Assembly (NCBI RefSeq): GCF_006402735.1
Contig: NZ_CP017174.1
Span: 9,252,448 to 9,316,447, forward strand
Length of the DNA stretch: 64,000 nt
Direction of reading: 5' to 3'
Source of the DNA: Myxococcus xanthus
Lineage (GTDB): Bacteria; Myxococcota; Myxococcia; Myxococcales; Myxococcaceae
Shown: positions 17,999-26,818 of the stretch, piece by piece
Numbering within the stretch: the stretch's first letter is position 1
Layout of the letters: each line of letters begins with the position of its first letter
Program-made: the position numbers and the translations under genes
Notes under the pieces: generated by a model
Database searches by the model: none
The model's input: the letters and a program-made list of their open reading frames with translations, nothing else
Told to the model about the DNA's origin: nothing

Positions 17999-18292
17999 GT
18001 GGAAGACAGACGGATGCTGCACGGACCGGCGCGCGCATGGAGCATCGTGCTCATGGGCCTGCTGTGCATGGTGCTGAGCGTCGTCCTGCTCCACCGCCCA
18101 CCGCCCGAAGGCCCGGCTGTCACCCCACCGCCCGCCCGTCCCCTCACGCCCGAGGAGCGCCGGGCCATGTACCGCGCGTGGCCCCTGTTCGAAGGCTGGC
18201 CCCTGCCACATCTGCCGCCGGAGACTCCCGTCCCAGGAGACGAAGCGCCGCCCCCAGGCGACGCGCGCCGCCCCGACGAAACACCGCGATGA
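17999..18292 (+). CDS. Small single-pass membrane protein
   Basis: A 97-residue product (GTG 17999, or ATG 18014) begins 10 bp after the ClC gene. One hydrophobic segment (IVLMGLLCMVLSVVLL) is followed by a Pro-rich, soluble C-terminus. It could be an accessory or anchor protein of the ClC operon. No family is recognised. Confidence 0.55.
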   Translation: MEDRRMLHGPARAWSIVLMGLLCMVLSVVLLHRPPPEGPAVTPPPARPLTPEERRAMYRAWPLFEGWPLPHLPPETPVPGDEAPPPGDARRPDETPR

Positions 18293-18496
18293 CGCCGTGC
18301 AATGCCTGTCGCGTGAATGCTTGTGATTCACCGCCAGCACGGCATCCAGCGAATGTCTGGCGTGTCATGTCAATCGCGCTGGAGCCGTACACGCGGCGCG
18401 TCAGCGCGATGAACATGGATTGCACATGTGTCTCGAATGCCTCGGGCGAAGTGGCCTCGGGGTGGTGCGCGACCCTCATGTAAAGGTGATGGCTGT

Positions 18497-18517
18497 CATG
18501 CCTCCAAGACAGGCATG
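18497..18517. repeat. Inverted repeat upstream of the 952-residue protein gene
   Basis: An exact 7-bp inverted repeat (catgcct / aggcatg) around a 7-base loop, 67 bp before the start codon. The position fits an operator or leader hairpin for the gene at 18584; function unknown. Confidence 0.4.
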
Positions 18518-18583
18518 CGCTCACTTCCTCGGGTGCTTTGCTTGCATGAATACCCAGAGCGGTATCCTTCGAGCGAGCCCCCC

Positions 18584-21442
18584 ATGCCCTCACACGCCGC
18601 TTCCCCTGCCTTGCCGCGCGCCGCGCTCGCGCGCGTCACGTTCTTCCTCGTCACGCTGACGGGGCTGCTGCTCGCCGGGCCCGCACACGCGGCCACCAAC
18701 GCCGAGTCCGCGCAGCGCGCCATCAACTACCTCAGCGCGGACGCGGCGAACTGGTCGGTGCGTTTCGGCTGCACGTCGTGCCACCGCCACGGCGCGGCGA
18801 TGTTCGGCCTCGCGAACGCGCGCACCACCGGCTACGACCTGGACGCGCTCACGTACAACGGGCGCACCAACCGGGAGAACCTGGAGTTCATCGCCGGGCG
18901 GCTCGTCTCCGAGCAGCGCGCGGACGGCTCCTGGTTCCACGAGGGCATCTTCTATCCCAACGCGAAGACGAGCTACTCCGCCTTCGGGCTCGCGGGGTAC
19001 GACGCGCACCTGGGCACCCAGTACTCGGACGCGCTGGTGCTCGCCGCGGACTGGGCGCTGACGCGGCAGGAGGCCACTGGCCGCTGGCGCGAGGACTTCC
19101 CCTTCTACCCGGTGGGCTACGGCCACGTCGGCGTCACCGCGCGGATGATGACGGCCATTGCCCAGGCCCGGCAGCGCGTGGACCCGGCCAGGGCCTCGCG
19201 GTACCAGGCCGCGCTGGACCGGGCGGCCGACTACGTGCGCGCGCACATGAATGACTGGACGGATGGCCCGGCCACCGACGGCCAGCGCTACACGCACCAG
19301 GTGGCGTGGGCCATGGTGGGACTCAAGGCCGCCGGCCCGGGCACCAACGAGGTGAACACCCAGGCCCTGGAGACCCTGGCCACGCGGCTTCTGTCCACGC
19401 GCGCGGGCGGAGGCGCGCCGGGCTGGGGCTCGCTGGAAGGCGACGTGCCGGACGAGTTCGCCACCGGCATCTCCCTGTATGCCCTGTGCCTGGCGGGCCG
19501 GAAGCCCGGCGCGGACGGGCGCATGTCGGAGGCGCTGGAGTGGCTCAAGGCACGGCAGGCGGTGAACGGGAGCTGGGGCGCGGATACGCGCTATCCGGAC
19601 ATCCCCACCACCTTCGCCTCGCTGGGGCTGGCGTGCTTCGGCGACTACAGCGTGGGCGTCACCGTGAGCGGCGGGACGCGCCGGCCCTTCGAGCATGATT
19701 TGCCACGCATGCAGTCCGTCACCTACCCCGTCACGGTGCGCAACCATGGCTACCGGACGGACAGCTACCGGCTGAACACCCAGGGCGGCCTCACCGGTTG
19801 GACGGCGACGCTGAGCCGCACCACGCTGGAGCTGGCACCGGACACCGAGGCCACCCTCACGCTCACCATCACCGCGCCGGAGGGGCTGGAGCCGTCGCTC
19901 TCCTCGGACGTCATGGTGGTGGCGGCCTCCCAGGAAGCGGAGGGAGTGAAGGGCTCGGTGCGCGTCACCACCTACACCAACCCGCCGCCGCCCACCGACG
20001 GCGTGCCCACCACCACCACGCTGCTTTCGCCCATGGACGGACAGCTCACGGTGGCGCTGAACAACACCCTGTCCGCGCGCGTGGTGGATGACCGCGGCTG
20101 GGAGGCGCGAGGCCCGGGCATGGGCGTGGTGACGTTCTCCGTGGCGGGCGTCACGGTGGGCGCGGACAACGACGCGGACGGGGACGGCGTCTACGCCTTC
20201 GTGTGGCGGCCGCGCGCCTCCACCTGGAGCGAGCTGGGCGTGCAGGACCTGCGCGCGGTGTACTCGGGCGTGTCGCTGGCGCCCGCGCGGGAGAACCGGC
20301 TGGGCAGCTCCGCGTCGTTCGCGGTGGAGGTGCACCCGTCCCCCTTCCCCGCGCCGTCGGTGACGCTGTGCGGACTGCCGGACTTCACGGACGCGCTGAC
20401 GCTGGAGGTGTGCGGCTTCGTCACGCCGCTGGCGGCGGGCGCGGAAATCGACTCGGCCACCTTCCTCATCCAGGGCGTCAGCCACCCGGTGGCCCCCGAG
20501 CCCAGCGGCGGCTACGTGGACACGGTGCTGCCGCTGGTGGACGGGCCCAACGTCATCCGGCTGGTGGCCACCGACTCGTTCGGCGGCATCGCCAGCGAGG
20601 AAGCCGTGGTCATGGTGGACAACACCGCGCCGGAGCTCACCTTCCTCTCACCGGCCAACGGCGCGGCCATGAGTTCCTACAGCGTGGACGTGCGGATGGT
20701 GGTGCGTGACTGGTCGCCGGTGCGCGTGGAGACCAACTGGGTGCAGGTGACGGACGTGCCCGCGGGCGGCGGGGACGTGACGCACCGGGTGGACCTGTGG
20801 CCGGGGGAGAACCTCATCCTGGTGCGCGCCACGGATTCGGTGGGCCACGTCACGGAGCGGATGCTGACGGTGTGGGTGGACGCGGAGGCGCCGTGGGTGT
20901 CCACGGGTCTGCCGGACGGGTGGCTCGTCGGGCCGCAGCCGGGGAACGCGATGCCCTACGACATCGGCGTGTACTCCGCGTCCGCGACCACGGTGACGCT
21001 GTCCACGGGGCGGACGTATACGCTGCCCCGGGGTGGCGGCGGCGTGCAGGCGACGCTGGACCTGGTGCCCGGGGACAACGCGTTCACCATCGACGTGACG
21101 AGCGAGACGGGCATGCGCACCACGCTGTCGCGCACGGTGCGCTACGACGACGCCGCGCCGGTGGCCTCACTGCTGCTGCCGGTGCCGGGGCAGACGTACA
21201 GCGGAGTGATTCACATCACCGCGCGGGTGACGGACGCAGTGAGCGGCGCGCGGTGGGTGGCCTTCACCCGGGATGGCTCGGGCATCCGGACCGCCACGCT
21301 CCAGCCGGACGGCACCTGGACGGCGGAGCTGGACACGCGCGAGCTGGTGGACGGCGAGCACACCGTGGAGGTGTGGATGGATGACCCGGCGGGGAACTTC
21401 GCCATCCAGACGTTCCCCTTCGCCACGCGGAACCCGCCGTAG
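18584..21442 (+). CDS. Secreted CxxCH protein with cyclase-like alpha repeats and Ig-like repeats (copy 2)
   Basis: A 952-residue paralogue of the protein at 12975-15824, with the same order of parts. After a Sec signal (ending around AHAATN), Cys63-Thr-Ser-Cys66-His67 sits at the identical residue position to copy 1. Cyclase-like alpha repeats follow (ADGSWFHEG, DIPTTFASLGLACFGD), then Ig-like beta domains. The chosen start ATG 18584 lacks a strong ribosome site but gives a clean signal peptide. The pair flanks the ClC channel, so one may have arisen by duplication around it. Any enzymatic role is unproven. Confidence 0.8.
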   Translation: MPSHAASPALPRAALARVTFFLVTLTGLLLAGPAHAATNAESAQRAINYLSADAANWSVRFGCTSCHRHGAAMFGLANARTTGYDLDALTYNGRTNRENLEFIAGRLVSEQRADGSWFHEGIFYPNAKTSYSAFGLAGYDAHLGTQYSDALVLAADWALTRQEATGRWREDFPFYPVGYGHVGVTARMMTAIAQARQRVDPARASRYQAALDRAADYVRAHMNDWTDGPATDGQRYTHQVAWAMVGLKAAGPGTNEVNTQALETLATRLLSTRAGGGAPGWGSLEGDVPDEFATGISLYALCLAGRKPGADGRMSEALEWLKARQAVNGSWGADTRYPDIPTTFASLGLACFGDYSVGVTVSGGTRRPFEHDLPRMQSVTYPVTVRNHGYRTDSYRLNTQGGLTGWTATLSRTTLELAPDTEATLTLTITAPEGLEPSLSSDVMVVAASQEAEGVKGSVRVTTYTNPPPPTDGVPTTTTLLSPMDGQLTVALNNTLSARVVDDRGWEARGPGMGVVTFSVAGVTVGADNDADGDGVYAFVWRPRASTWSELGVQDLRAVYSGVSLAPARENRLGSSASFAVEVHPSPFPAPSVTLCGLPDFTDALTLEVCGFVTPLAAGAEIDSATFLIQGVSHPVAPEPSGGYVDTVLPLVDGPNVIRLVATDSFGGIASEEAVVMVDNTAPELTFLSPANGAAMSSYSVDVRMVVRDWSPVRVETNWVQVTDVPAGGGDVTHRVDLWPGENLILVRATDSVGHVTERMLTVWVDAEAPWVSTGLPDGWLVGPQPGNAMPYDIGVYSASATTVTLSTGRTYTLPRGGGGVQATLDLVPGDNAFTIDVTSETGMRTTLSRTVRYDDAAPVASLLLPVPGQTYSGVIHITARVTDAVSGARWVAFTRDGSGIRTATLQPDGTWTAELDTRELVDGEHTVEVWMDDPAGNFAIQTFPFATRNPP

Positions 21443-21443
21443 C

Positions 21444-21824
21444 CTACTTCTTCTTGTGCTGCATCGCCGAGGCGACCAGGTTCATCAGCTTCAACTGCAC
21501 CGCCGTCAGCTTGCGCAGGTTGCGCATCAGCCGCCGCATCTCCGGTGTGTCCTCCTCGCGATTCTTCGCGGCGGCCTTCTCCTTCACCGGCGGCGGGGCG
21601 GTGAAGCCCTCGCCCAGGCCCAGCAGCTCGTGGGGCGGCACGTTCAGCACCATGCACAGCCGGCGCAGGTTCTGGACGCTGGGCAGCATGTGGCCGCGCT
21701 CCAACCGCCCGTACACCTCCGACGCCATGCCAATGCGCTCGGCGACATCCGCCTGCGTCAGCCCCATCCGCACCCGGGCGGCCCTCGACGCGGCCCCCAG
21801 CATGCTCGCCAGTTCTGTGTCCAT
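21444..21824 (-). CDS. XRE-family helix-turn-helix transcription regulator
   Basis: The 126-residue product has an N-terminal helix-turn-helix (VRMGLTQADVAERIGMASEVYGRLERG) of the Cro/C1/XRE type, followed by LCMVLNVPPHELLGLG, the usual fifth helix. The second half is basic and charged, ending HKKK, probably for DNA contact or oligomerisation. It is convergent with the upstream paralogue gene, with 1 bp between stop codons. Regulatory target unknown. Confidence 0.85.
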   Translation of the reverse strand: MDTELASMLGAASRAARVRMGLTQADVAERIGMASEVYGRLERGHMLPSVQNLRRLCMVLNVPPHELLGLGEGFTAPPPVKEKAAAKNREEDTPEMRRLMRNLRKLTAVQLKLMNLVASAMQHKKK

Positions 21825-21922
21825 GCGTGTGTCAGTCCACGGAAGAAGGGCCGGCCCAGCTAACCCTCAAGGTCGGGTACTTTCACCATACCTTCCGCGT
21901 TTTTTCAAAGCGCTCGCGTGCC

Positions 21923-22444
21923 TCAGCGAGCGGGGGTGCTCTCCGCCGCATCCAGCAGCAGCCGGCGACGCTCCGCGGCGGTGAACAGCGACGCCAGCGG
22001 CAGTCCCAGAAAGAAGGCGTGCACCACAATCTGGGGGAACTGCGGCACGTCCAGGAACCACGGATACGAGCCACGCCCGATGAACTGGAAGTTCACCAGC
22101 CACACGAAGATGCCGTAGAGCATCCCCACCGCGGCCTGGAACTCCCAGCGGCTGCGCCCGTCTGGCGGCAGGAACGCATCCAGCACGGAGTAGAAGAGCC
22201 CCACCACCGCGGAAATCACCAGGTGGACGCCCATGCCCAGCAGCAGGGCCGTGCTGTCGGAGACCGCGGCCGTGAAGGCCGACGGCCCCAGGAGCACCCC
22301 CGCGGACATGCGCACCGGACGCATCGGGTTGTCCCCCGACGCCACCGCCAGCACCACCTCCGCCAATGCCAGCACCACGCCCGCCGCCATGCCAAAGAGC
22401 AGGCCGTTGGTGGCGGACCAGGGAGTGTACCTCCGCCGAGCCAT
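21923..22444 (-). CDS. Four-helix integral membrane protein
   Basis: A 173-residue product with a strong ribosome site (AGGAGGAAGG) directly before the ATG at 22444. It shows about four hydrophobic helices separated by short polar loops and basic residues at the N-terminus (MARRR). It lacks a recognisable family signature; it may be a small conserved membrane protein. Confidence 0.7.
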   Translation of the reverse strand: MARRRYTPWSATNGLLFGMAAGVVLALAEVVLAVASGDNPMRPVRMSAGVLLGPSAFTAAVSDSTALLLGMGVHLVISAVVGLFYSVLDAFLPPDGRSRWEFQAAVGMLYGIFVWLVNFQFIGRGSYPWFLDVPQFPQIVVHAFFLGLPLASLFTAAERRRLLLDAAESTPAR

Positions 22445-22801
22445 CCTTCCTCCTTGCCAGGGCCCGCCGCATGCTCGGCCCTGCGTTCAACCTGGGCACG
22501 CCCGGCACAGGCGGGCAGCCACGACGCGGCGGGGGTCCGCGACGCCGCCTCCCCGGCCGGCCACCGGGCCGGCCTCGCATTTCCAAGCCGCGCCCCGCTC
22601 CCGGGACATTCGCGTCACGCACCGCCGGATGGGACCCGGCCAGGCGGCCCCCGGAAGGCCGTCAAACAGTGACTCCCGGGACTTCGAGCCTGTCCTTTCT
22701 TCTGCCTCGGCTGTCGCCAGCCTGTAACTCCTGCAGCACGGGTCACCCGGCACCTGCCCCAGCTTGTTGAAAATCCAAGCGACGGGGGTGGGCACGCCGT
22801 T
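22445..22801. other. Intergenic region between divergent membrane-protein and RelE-like genes
   Basis: About 360 bp without a credible gene. It should hold the promoters of the divergent genes on each side, but I can see no confident -35/-10 pair. Confidence 0.4.
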
Positions 22802-22847
22802 GGCATACGAAGCATCCCGGAAAGGACGAAGGACACCGGGATATGCC
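22802..22847 (+). promoter_or_regulatory. Stem-loop presenting/sequestering the ribosome site of the RelE-like gene
   Basis: An exact 7-bp stem (atcccgg 22814-22820 with ccgggat 22836-22842) ends right at the ATG. Its 15-base loop holds the purine-rich AAGGA ribosome site. A second stem, ggcat at 22802-22806 with atgcc at 22843-22847, would pair with the start codon itself. This suggests translational control; no experiment is implied. Confidence 0.5.
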
Positions 22848-23118
22848 GCAGCTCCGCCAACGACAGGGCCCTCACCGCGTGCATTACGCGCCGCAAGCGT
22901 GGCGGGAGGTGGGCCGCATGACGGCGGAGACGTTCCATGCCCTGCAGCAGGTGCTGGAGCGCCTGGGCGACCCGGCCCTGCGCGAGCCCCAAGCAGGCAA
23001 TGGCCTGGTCGCGCGGCATGTCGTGCCGCAGCACGGGCTGGAGCTGGAGTACGCGTGGGACGAACGCTCACGCACGCTCACCCTGCTCGGCCTCGCTCGC
23101 GTCCCCAGTGAGCCATGA
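22843..23118 (+). CDS. Orphan RelE/ParE-superfamily-like protein
   Basis: The 91-residue product reads HYAPQAWREVGRMTAETFHALQQVLERLGDPALRE and later LELEYAWDERSRTLTLLGLARV. The helix-turn then central beta sheet pattern, ending in an Arg-rich strand, matches RelE/ParE/HigB toxin folds. No antitoxin gene is adjacent on either side, so it may be a solitary or repurposed member. The catalytic residues of true mRNA interferases cannot be assigned confidently. Confidence 0.5.
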   Translation: MPQLRQRQGPHRVHYAPQAWREVGRMTAETFHALQQVLERLGDPALREPQAGNGLVARHVVPQHGLELEYAWDERSRTLTLLGLARVPSEP

Positions 23119-23325
23119 GCGGATCCGCTCGTGGCCGGGGAAAGTGTTTGAGCTTCAACCTTCATGGCGGATTTCTCGGTTGGGCCCAGGACGTGGATCC
23201 ACACCCGGCGTAGAGACAAGGCGTTGGGGGCGCACGGGCAACGTGCGGTCCTTTACGAGCCGCTCGGGCGCCGGTGAGGCGGGGGCTTACCTCCGCGCCG
23301 GACGCCTCCCTACCTTGGACGGGTG

Positions 23326-24669
23326 ATGTTCCAAATGGCCGAGGAACGGAGTCACCCGCGAGAGGAAGGCGGGGCCCATCCACCCTGGAAGTCCCGTGCC
23401 TGGACCGAGCTGGAGACGGCGCGCGCGCGCGTGCTGGCGATGCTCGGCGGGCTGCCCGAGGACGAGCTGCGCCGTCAGCATTCGCCGCTCATGTCGCCGC
23501 TCATCTGGGACGTGGCGCACGTGGCCAACTATGAGGAGCAGTGGCTGCTCCGGGCGCTGGGGGCGCCGGCTATCACCGAGCCGGCGTTCGACGCCATCTA
23601 TGACGCCTTCCGGCACCCGCGCTCCACGCGCGCCGAGCTGCCGCTGCTGCCGCCCGAGGCCGCCTTCGCCTACGCGCGGCGCGTGCGTGAGGCGGTGCGC
23701 GAGCACCTGCACCGGCTGCCCGAGGACAGCACCGCGCCGCTGCTGGTGGGCGGCTACGTCTTCGGCATGGTGGCGCAGCACGAACAGCAGCACGCGGAGA
23801 CGCTGGCCGCCACGCTGCAACTGATGACGTCGCCGGAGTACCACGTGCCCTCGGCGCGCCCGCGGCCCCGGCCCGGCGCCGTGCCTCAGGCAGAGGTCTT
23901 CATCCCCGGCGGCGAGGTGCGGCTGGGCAGCACGTCGCCGTGGGCCTACGACAACGAGCGGCCCGCGTTCTCCCAGTACGTCGCTCCGTTCCTGATGGAC
24001 GCGCACCCCGTCACCAACGGCGACTACCTCGTCTTCGTGGAGGCGGGTGGCTACGAGGACCCGCGCTGGTGGGACCCCAAGGGCTGGGAGGCCGTCCAGG
24101 CAGCGGGGCTGAAGTCCCCGGGCTTCTGGCTTCCCCAGGGCAACCACACCTGGCTGCGGCGGCGCTTTGGCCAGGTGGAGCCGCTGCCCAAGGACGAACC
24201 GGTGCAGCACGTGTGCTGGTACGAGGCGGACGCCTACGCGCGCTGGGCCGGCAAGCGGCTGCCCACCGAGGCCGAGTGGGAGAAGGCCGCGCGCGGCAGT
24301 GACGGCCGCCCCCGCGAGTACCCCTGGGGCGACACGCCGCCCACCCGGGCCCACGCCAACCTGGACGGAGGCACGTGGGGCCCGGCGCCCGTGGGCAGCC
24401 ATCCGCGAGGCGTCAGCCAGGACGGCGTCTGGGGACTGCTGGGCGACGTGTGGGAATGGACCGCGAGCGACTTCCGCCCGTACGCGGGCTTCAGCGCCTT
24501 CCCGTACCCCGAGTACTCCGAGGTGTTCTTCGGCGAGTCCTACAAGGTTCTCCGAGGAGGCGCGTGGGCCAGCGCACCGGTCGCGGTGCGCAACGGCTTT
24601 CGCAATTGGGACTTCCCCAACCGCCGGCAGATTTTCGCCGGCTTCCGCTGTGCACGGAACGCGAGGTGA
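23326..24669 (+). CDS. egtB: Ergothioneine biosynthesis sulfoxide synthase EgtB
   Basis: This product (447 residues from ATG 23326; a GTG three bases earlier and an ATG at 23335 are alternatives) has a DinB-like four-helix domain followed by a formylglycine-generating-enzyme/sulfatase-modifying domain. Iron ligands fit EgtB: His65 in WDVAHVANYE and the HEQQHAE triad (His152, His156, Glu158). The FGE-type domain from about residue 185 carries PVTNGDYLVF, RLPTEAEWEKAAR and LGDVWEWT. EgtB joins a sulfur donor to trimethylated histidine with oxygen. The next gene encodes the histidine methyltransferase EgtD, in the order egtB-egtD. Confidence 0.93.
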   Translation: MFQMAEERSHPREEGGAHPPWKSRAWTELETARARVLAMLGGLPEDELRRQHSPLMSPLIWDVAHVANYEEQWLLRALGAPAITEPAFDAIYDAFRHPRSTRAELPLLPPEAAFAYARRVREAVREHLHRLPEDSTAPLLVGGYVFGMVAQHEQQHAETLAATLQLMTSPEYHVPSARPRPRPGAVPQAEVFIPGGEVRLGSTSPWAYDNERPAFSQYVAPFLMDAHPVTNGDYLVFVEAGGYEDPRWWDPKGWEAVQAAGLKSPGFWLPQGNHTWLRRRFGQVEPLPKDEPVQHVCWYEADAYARWAGKRLPTEAEWEKAARGSDGRPREYPWGDTPPTRAHANLDGGTWGPAPVGSHPRGVSQDGVWGLLGDVWEWTASDFRPYAGFSAFPYPEYSEVFFGESYKVLRGGAWASAPVAVRNGFRNWDFPNRRQIFAGFRCARNAR

Positions 24670-24678
24670 GGTGAGGCG

Positions 24679-25704
24679 ATGCGGGTGACGACGGTACCGA
24701 CGGTGGCGACTCCGGGTGAAGACGCGCAGCACACGCCGGGAGTCCAGGTGGACGTTTACGTGAAGCCGGGCGACGCGAAGCGCGCCCTGCGGGAAGAAGC
24801 GCTCCAGGGACTGTGCGGCACGCCCAAGGAGCTATCTCCCAAGTGGCTCTACGACGAGCGCGGCAGCCAGCTCTTCGACGACATCACCCGGCTGCCGGAG
24901 TACTACCCGACGCGGCGCGAGCGGGAAATCCTGCTGGCCCATGCCGGTGACATCGCCCGCTTGAGCGGCGCGGACACGCTCATCGAGCTGGGCAGCGGCA
25001 CCAGCGAGAAGACGCGCCTGCTCCTGGACGCGCTGGAGGAGGCGGGCCGGCTGGCGCGCTTCGTCCCCTTCGACGTGAGCGAGGCCTTCCTGCGGCGCGC
25101 GGCGTCGGGCCTGGCGCGCGAGTACCCGGGCATCACCGTGCACGCCGTGGTGGGCGACTTCGAGCGCCACCTGGGCCAGCTCCCCAACGGCGGCCGGCGG
25201 CTCGTGGCCTTTCTGGGCGGCACCATCGGCAACCTGAAGCCGGCGCAGCGCGCGCTCTTCCTGAGGCAGCTCTCCGCCGGGCTGCAGCCGGGAGACGGGC
25301 TGCTCCTGGGCACCGACCTCATCAAGGACCGCGAGCGGCTGTACGCCGCCTACAACGACAGCGCGGGCGTGACGGCCGCGTTCAACCGCAACGTGCTCAA
25401 GGTGCTCAACCGCGAACTGGGCGGGGACTTCGACCCGGACGCCTTCGAGCACTTCGCGCCCTTCGACGAGAAGAACGCCTGGATTGAGATGCGCCTGGTG
25501 TCCCGGCGCGCGCAGACGGTGTGGCTGTCCACGCTGCGCAAGCAGGTGGACTTCACCGAAGGGGAGGTGCTGCGCACGGAGGTGAGCTGCAAGTTCCACC
25601 AGCAGCAGGTGGCATCCGAGCTGTCGGCCGCGGGACTCACGCTGGCCGAGTGGTGGACGGACGCCGCGGGCGACTTCGCCCTCTCCCTGGCCTTCAAGCG
25701 CTGA
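24679..25704 (+). CDS. egtD: L-histidine N(alpha)-methyltransferase EgtD
   Basis: This 341-residue product starts at ATG 24679, nine bp after egtB ends, with a GAGG ribosome site. SAM-binding motif IELGSGTSEKTRLLL (residues about 102-116) and FLGGTIGNLKPAQ (about 178-190) are diagnostic of EgtD, as is the N-terminal PKWLYDERGSQLFDDIT. It trimethylates histidine to hercynine, which EgtB then sulfurises. No gammaglutamylcysteine ligase-type egtA or amidohydrolase egtC lies next to the pair, consistent with use of cysteine or unlinked functions. A hairpin follows the stop. Confidence 0.95.
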   Translation: MRVTTVPTVATPGEDAQHTPGVQVDVYVKPGDAKRALREEALQGLCGTPKELSPKWLYDERGSQLFDDITRLPEYYPTRREREILLAHAGDIARLSGADTLIELGSGTSEKTRLLLDALEEAGRLARFVPFDVSEAFLRRAASGLAREYPGITVHAVVGDFERHLGQLPNGGRRLVAFLGGTIGNLKPAQRALFLRQLSAGLQPGDGLLLGTDLIKDRERLYAAYNDSAGVTAAFNRNVLKVLNRELGGDFDPDAFEHFAPFDEKNAWIEMRLVSRRAQTVWLSTLRKQVDFTEGEVLRTEVSCKFHQQQVASELSAAGLTLAEWWTDAAGDFALSLAFKR

Positions 25705-25723
25705 GGCCAGGTGCTGCTTTCAG

Positions 25724-25759
25724 GGGCGCGGGGCGGGGACTCACCCCGCCTTCGCGCCC
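25724..25759. terminator. Bidirectional hairpin between egtD and the small membrane-protein gene
   Basis: A stepped inverted repeat: outer gggcgcg/cgcgccc (25724-25730/25753-25759) and exact inner ggcgggg/ccccgcc (25732-25738/25744-25750) with a 5-base loop. It sits between convergent genes, the usual place for a shared terminator, but lacks long U runs. Confidence 0.6.
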
Positions 25760-25770
25760 TTCGCCGTACT

Positions 25771-25971
25771 TCAGCGGCGCGGGTTGCGGCGCGACGAGCC
25801 GCCACGCACGGGAATGGGCACCGGCACCGGCTGCGCGGACGGCCGCGTCCAGGCGGCCCATAGCGCCCCCAGCCCGGCGACCACGAGGCCGCCCACGGCG
25901 ATCAGCTGCTCTCCGACGGGTGCGATGTCCACGGTGGCGAGCTGGAGGGGGAGCATTCCGGAGAACGACAT
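25771..25971 (-). CDS. Small single-pass membrane protein
   Basis: A 66-residue product preceded by AAGGAG 8 bp before the ATG at 25971, a good start. After LATVDIAPVGEQ there is one hydrophobic segment (LIAVGGLVVAGLGALWAAW), then a Pro/Val linker and a basic Arg-rich end. The start and composition suggest a genuine small protein. Function unknown. Confidence 0.6.
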   Translation of the reverse strand: MSFSGMLPLQLATVDIAPVGEQLIAVGGLVVAGLGALWAAWTRPSAQPVPVPIPVRGGSSRRNPRR

Positions 25972-26270
25972 GCGGGGACTCCTTGCGAGGGCACTGCGTG
26001 GAGGTCCTGGATGGGTCCGAGGCGAGCACCCAACGCAGTCCGGGAGGGTGAGGTTAAAGATTCGTGACGGCCAGGGGAAGTCCCTGAGCGTCAATGTCGG
26101 CGTGGCGTGCACGGAAGTGCACCCTGAAATGCATAACGTTGGGACACCCGAGCCGCGCCGGATGTTCACGAGGCGGTAACGGATGCCCGCTCGCCTGCAT
26201 CAACTCCGCCAGGAGGTGACACTCCCACCTGCCTCGACGTGTGATTGCCTTGGACGCGCGGTGCTGCTCG
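25972..26270. other. Upstream region of the small membrane-protein gene
   Basis: About 300 bp with no credible gene. It holds the promoter region of the minus-strand gene at 25771-25971; I could not place the boxes with confidence. Confidence 0.4.
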
Positions 26271-26816
26271 CTACGGCAGCGAGCCCTGGACCTGGATTTC
26301 GCGGCAGGCCTCGGTGGCACGCAGCACATCCTCGGCGGACGCGCCCGGCAGGCTGGCACAGAGGAACAAGTCGTTGCCCACGCGCCGCGCGCCGAAGAAG
26401 CCAGGGGCTTCCGGGCCCACGCCCCCATCCGCCAGCTTGGGCGCCAGGGTGATGCGCAGCAGCGAGTAGCGCTCCGTCTCTTCTTCCTGGTCCAGCGAGA
26501 GCTCGAAGTCCTTCAGCTCCTCGCGGACGCGGTCGGCCAGGGTGTCCACGGAGGGCAGCTGCTCGCCGTCCCCGCGCCGCAGGTCCACCCGCAACACGGG
26601 CCGGCCGGGCGGGCCCGCCTGGAAGCTCTCATCCGGCGCCACCAGCGCGGACCAGCCGTCCGGCAGCGGCACCTTCACACCGGAGCGGATGGAGGACGGA
26701 CGGCCGTCATCCTCTCCGGTGCCGGAAGCAGCATCCTCCTGGCCACAGCCCTTGCAGCCGCCCAGGAGGGTGAACGCCAGCAGTGAAGCTGGCGCCATGT
26801 GCTTCCAGGAACGCAC
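26271..26816 (-). CDS. Lipoprotein downstream of bacM
   Basis: The 181-residue product (GTG 26816) begins 2 bp after the bacM stop codon, so it is in the par-bacM transcription unit. The signal ends LLAFTLLGGCKGCGQ, a lipobox; the mature protein starts Gly/Ser-rich and acidic, then contains a beta-rich domain. An internal ATG at 26798 is a less likely start because it would shorten the signal. It is an unrecognised protein, possibly linked to bactofilin function by position only. Confidence 0.7.
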   Translation of the reverse strand: MRSWKHMAPASLLAFTLLGGCKGCGQEDAASGTGEDDGRPSSIRSGVKVPLPDGWSALVAPDESFQAGPPGRPVLRVDLRRGDGEQLPSVDTLADRVREELKDFELSLDQEEETERYSLLRITLAPKLADGGVGPEAPGFFGARRVGNDLFLCASLPGASAEDVLRATEACREIQVQGSLP

Positions 26817-26818
26817 GC

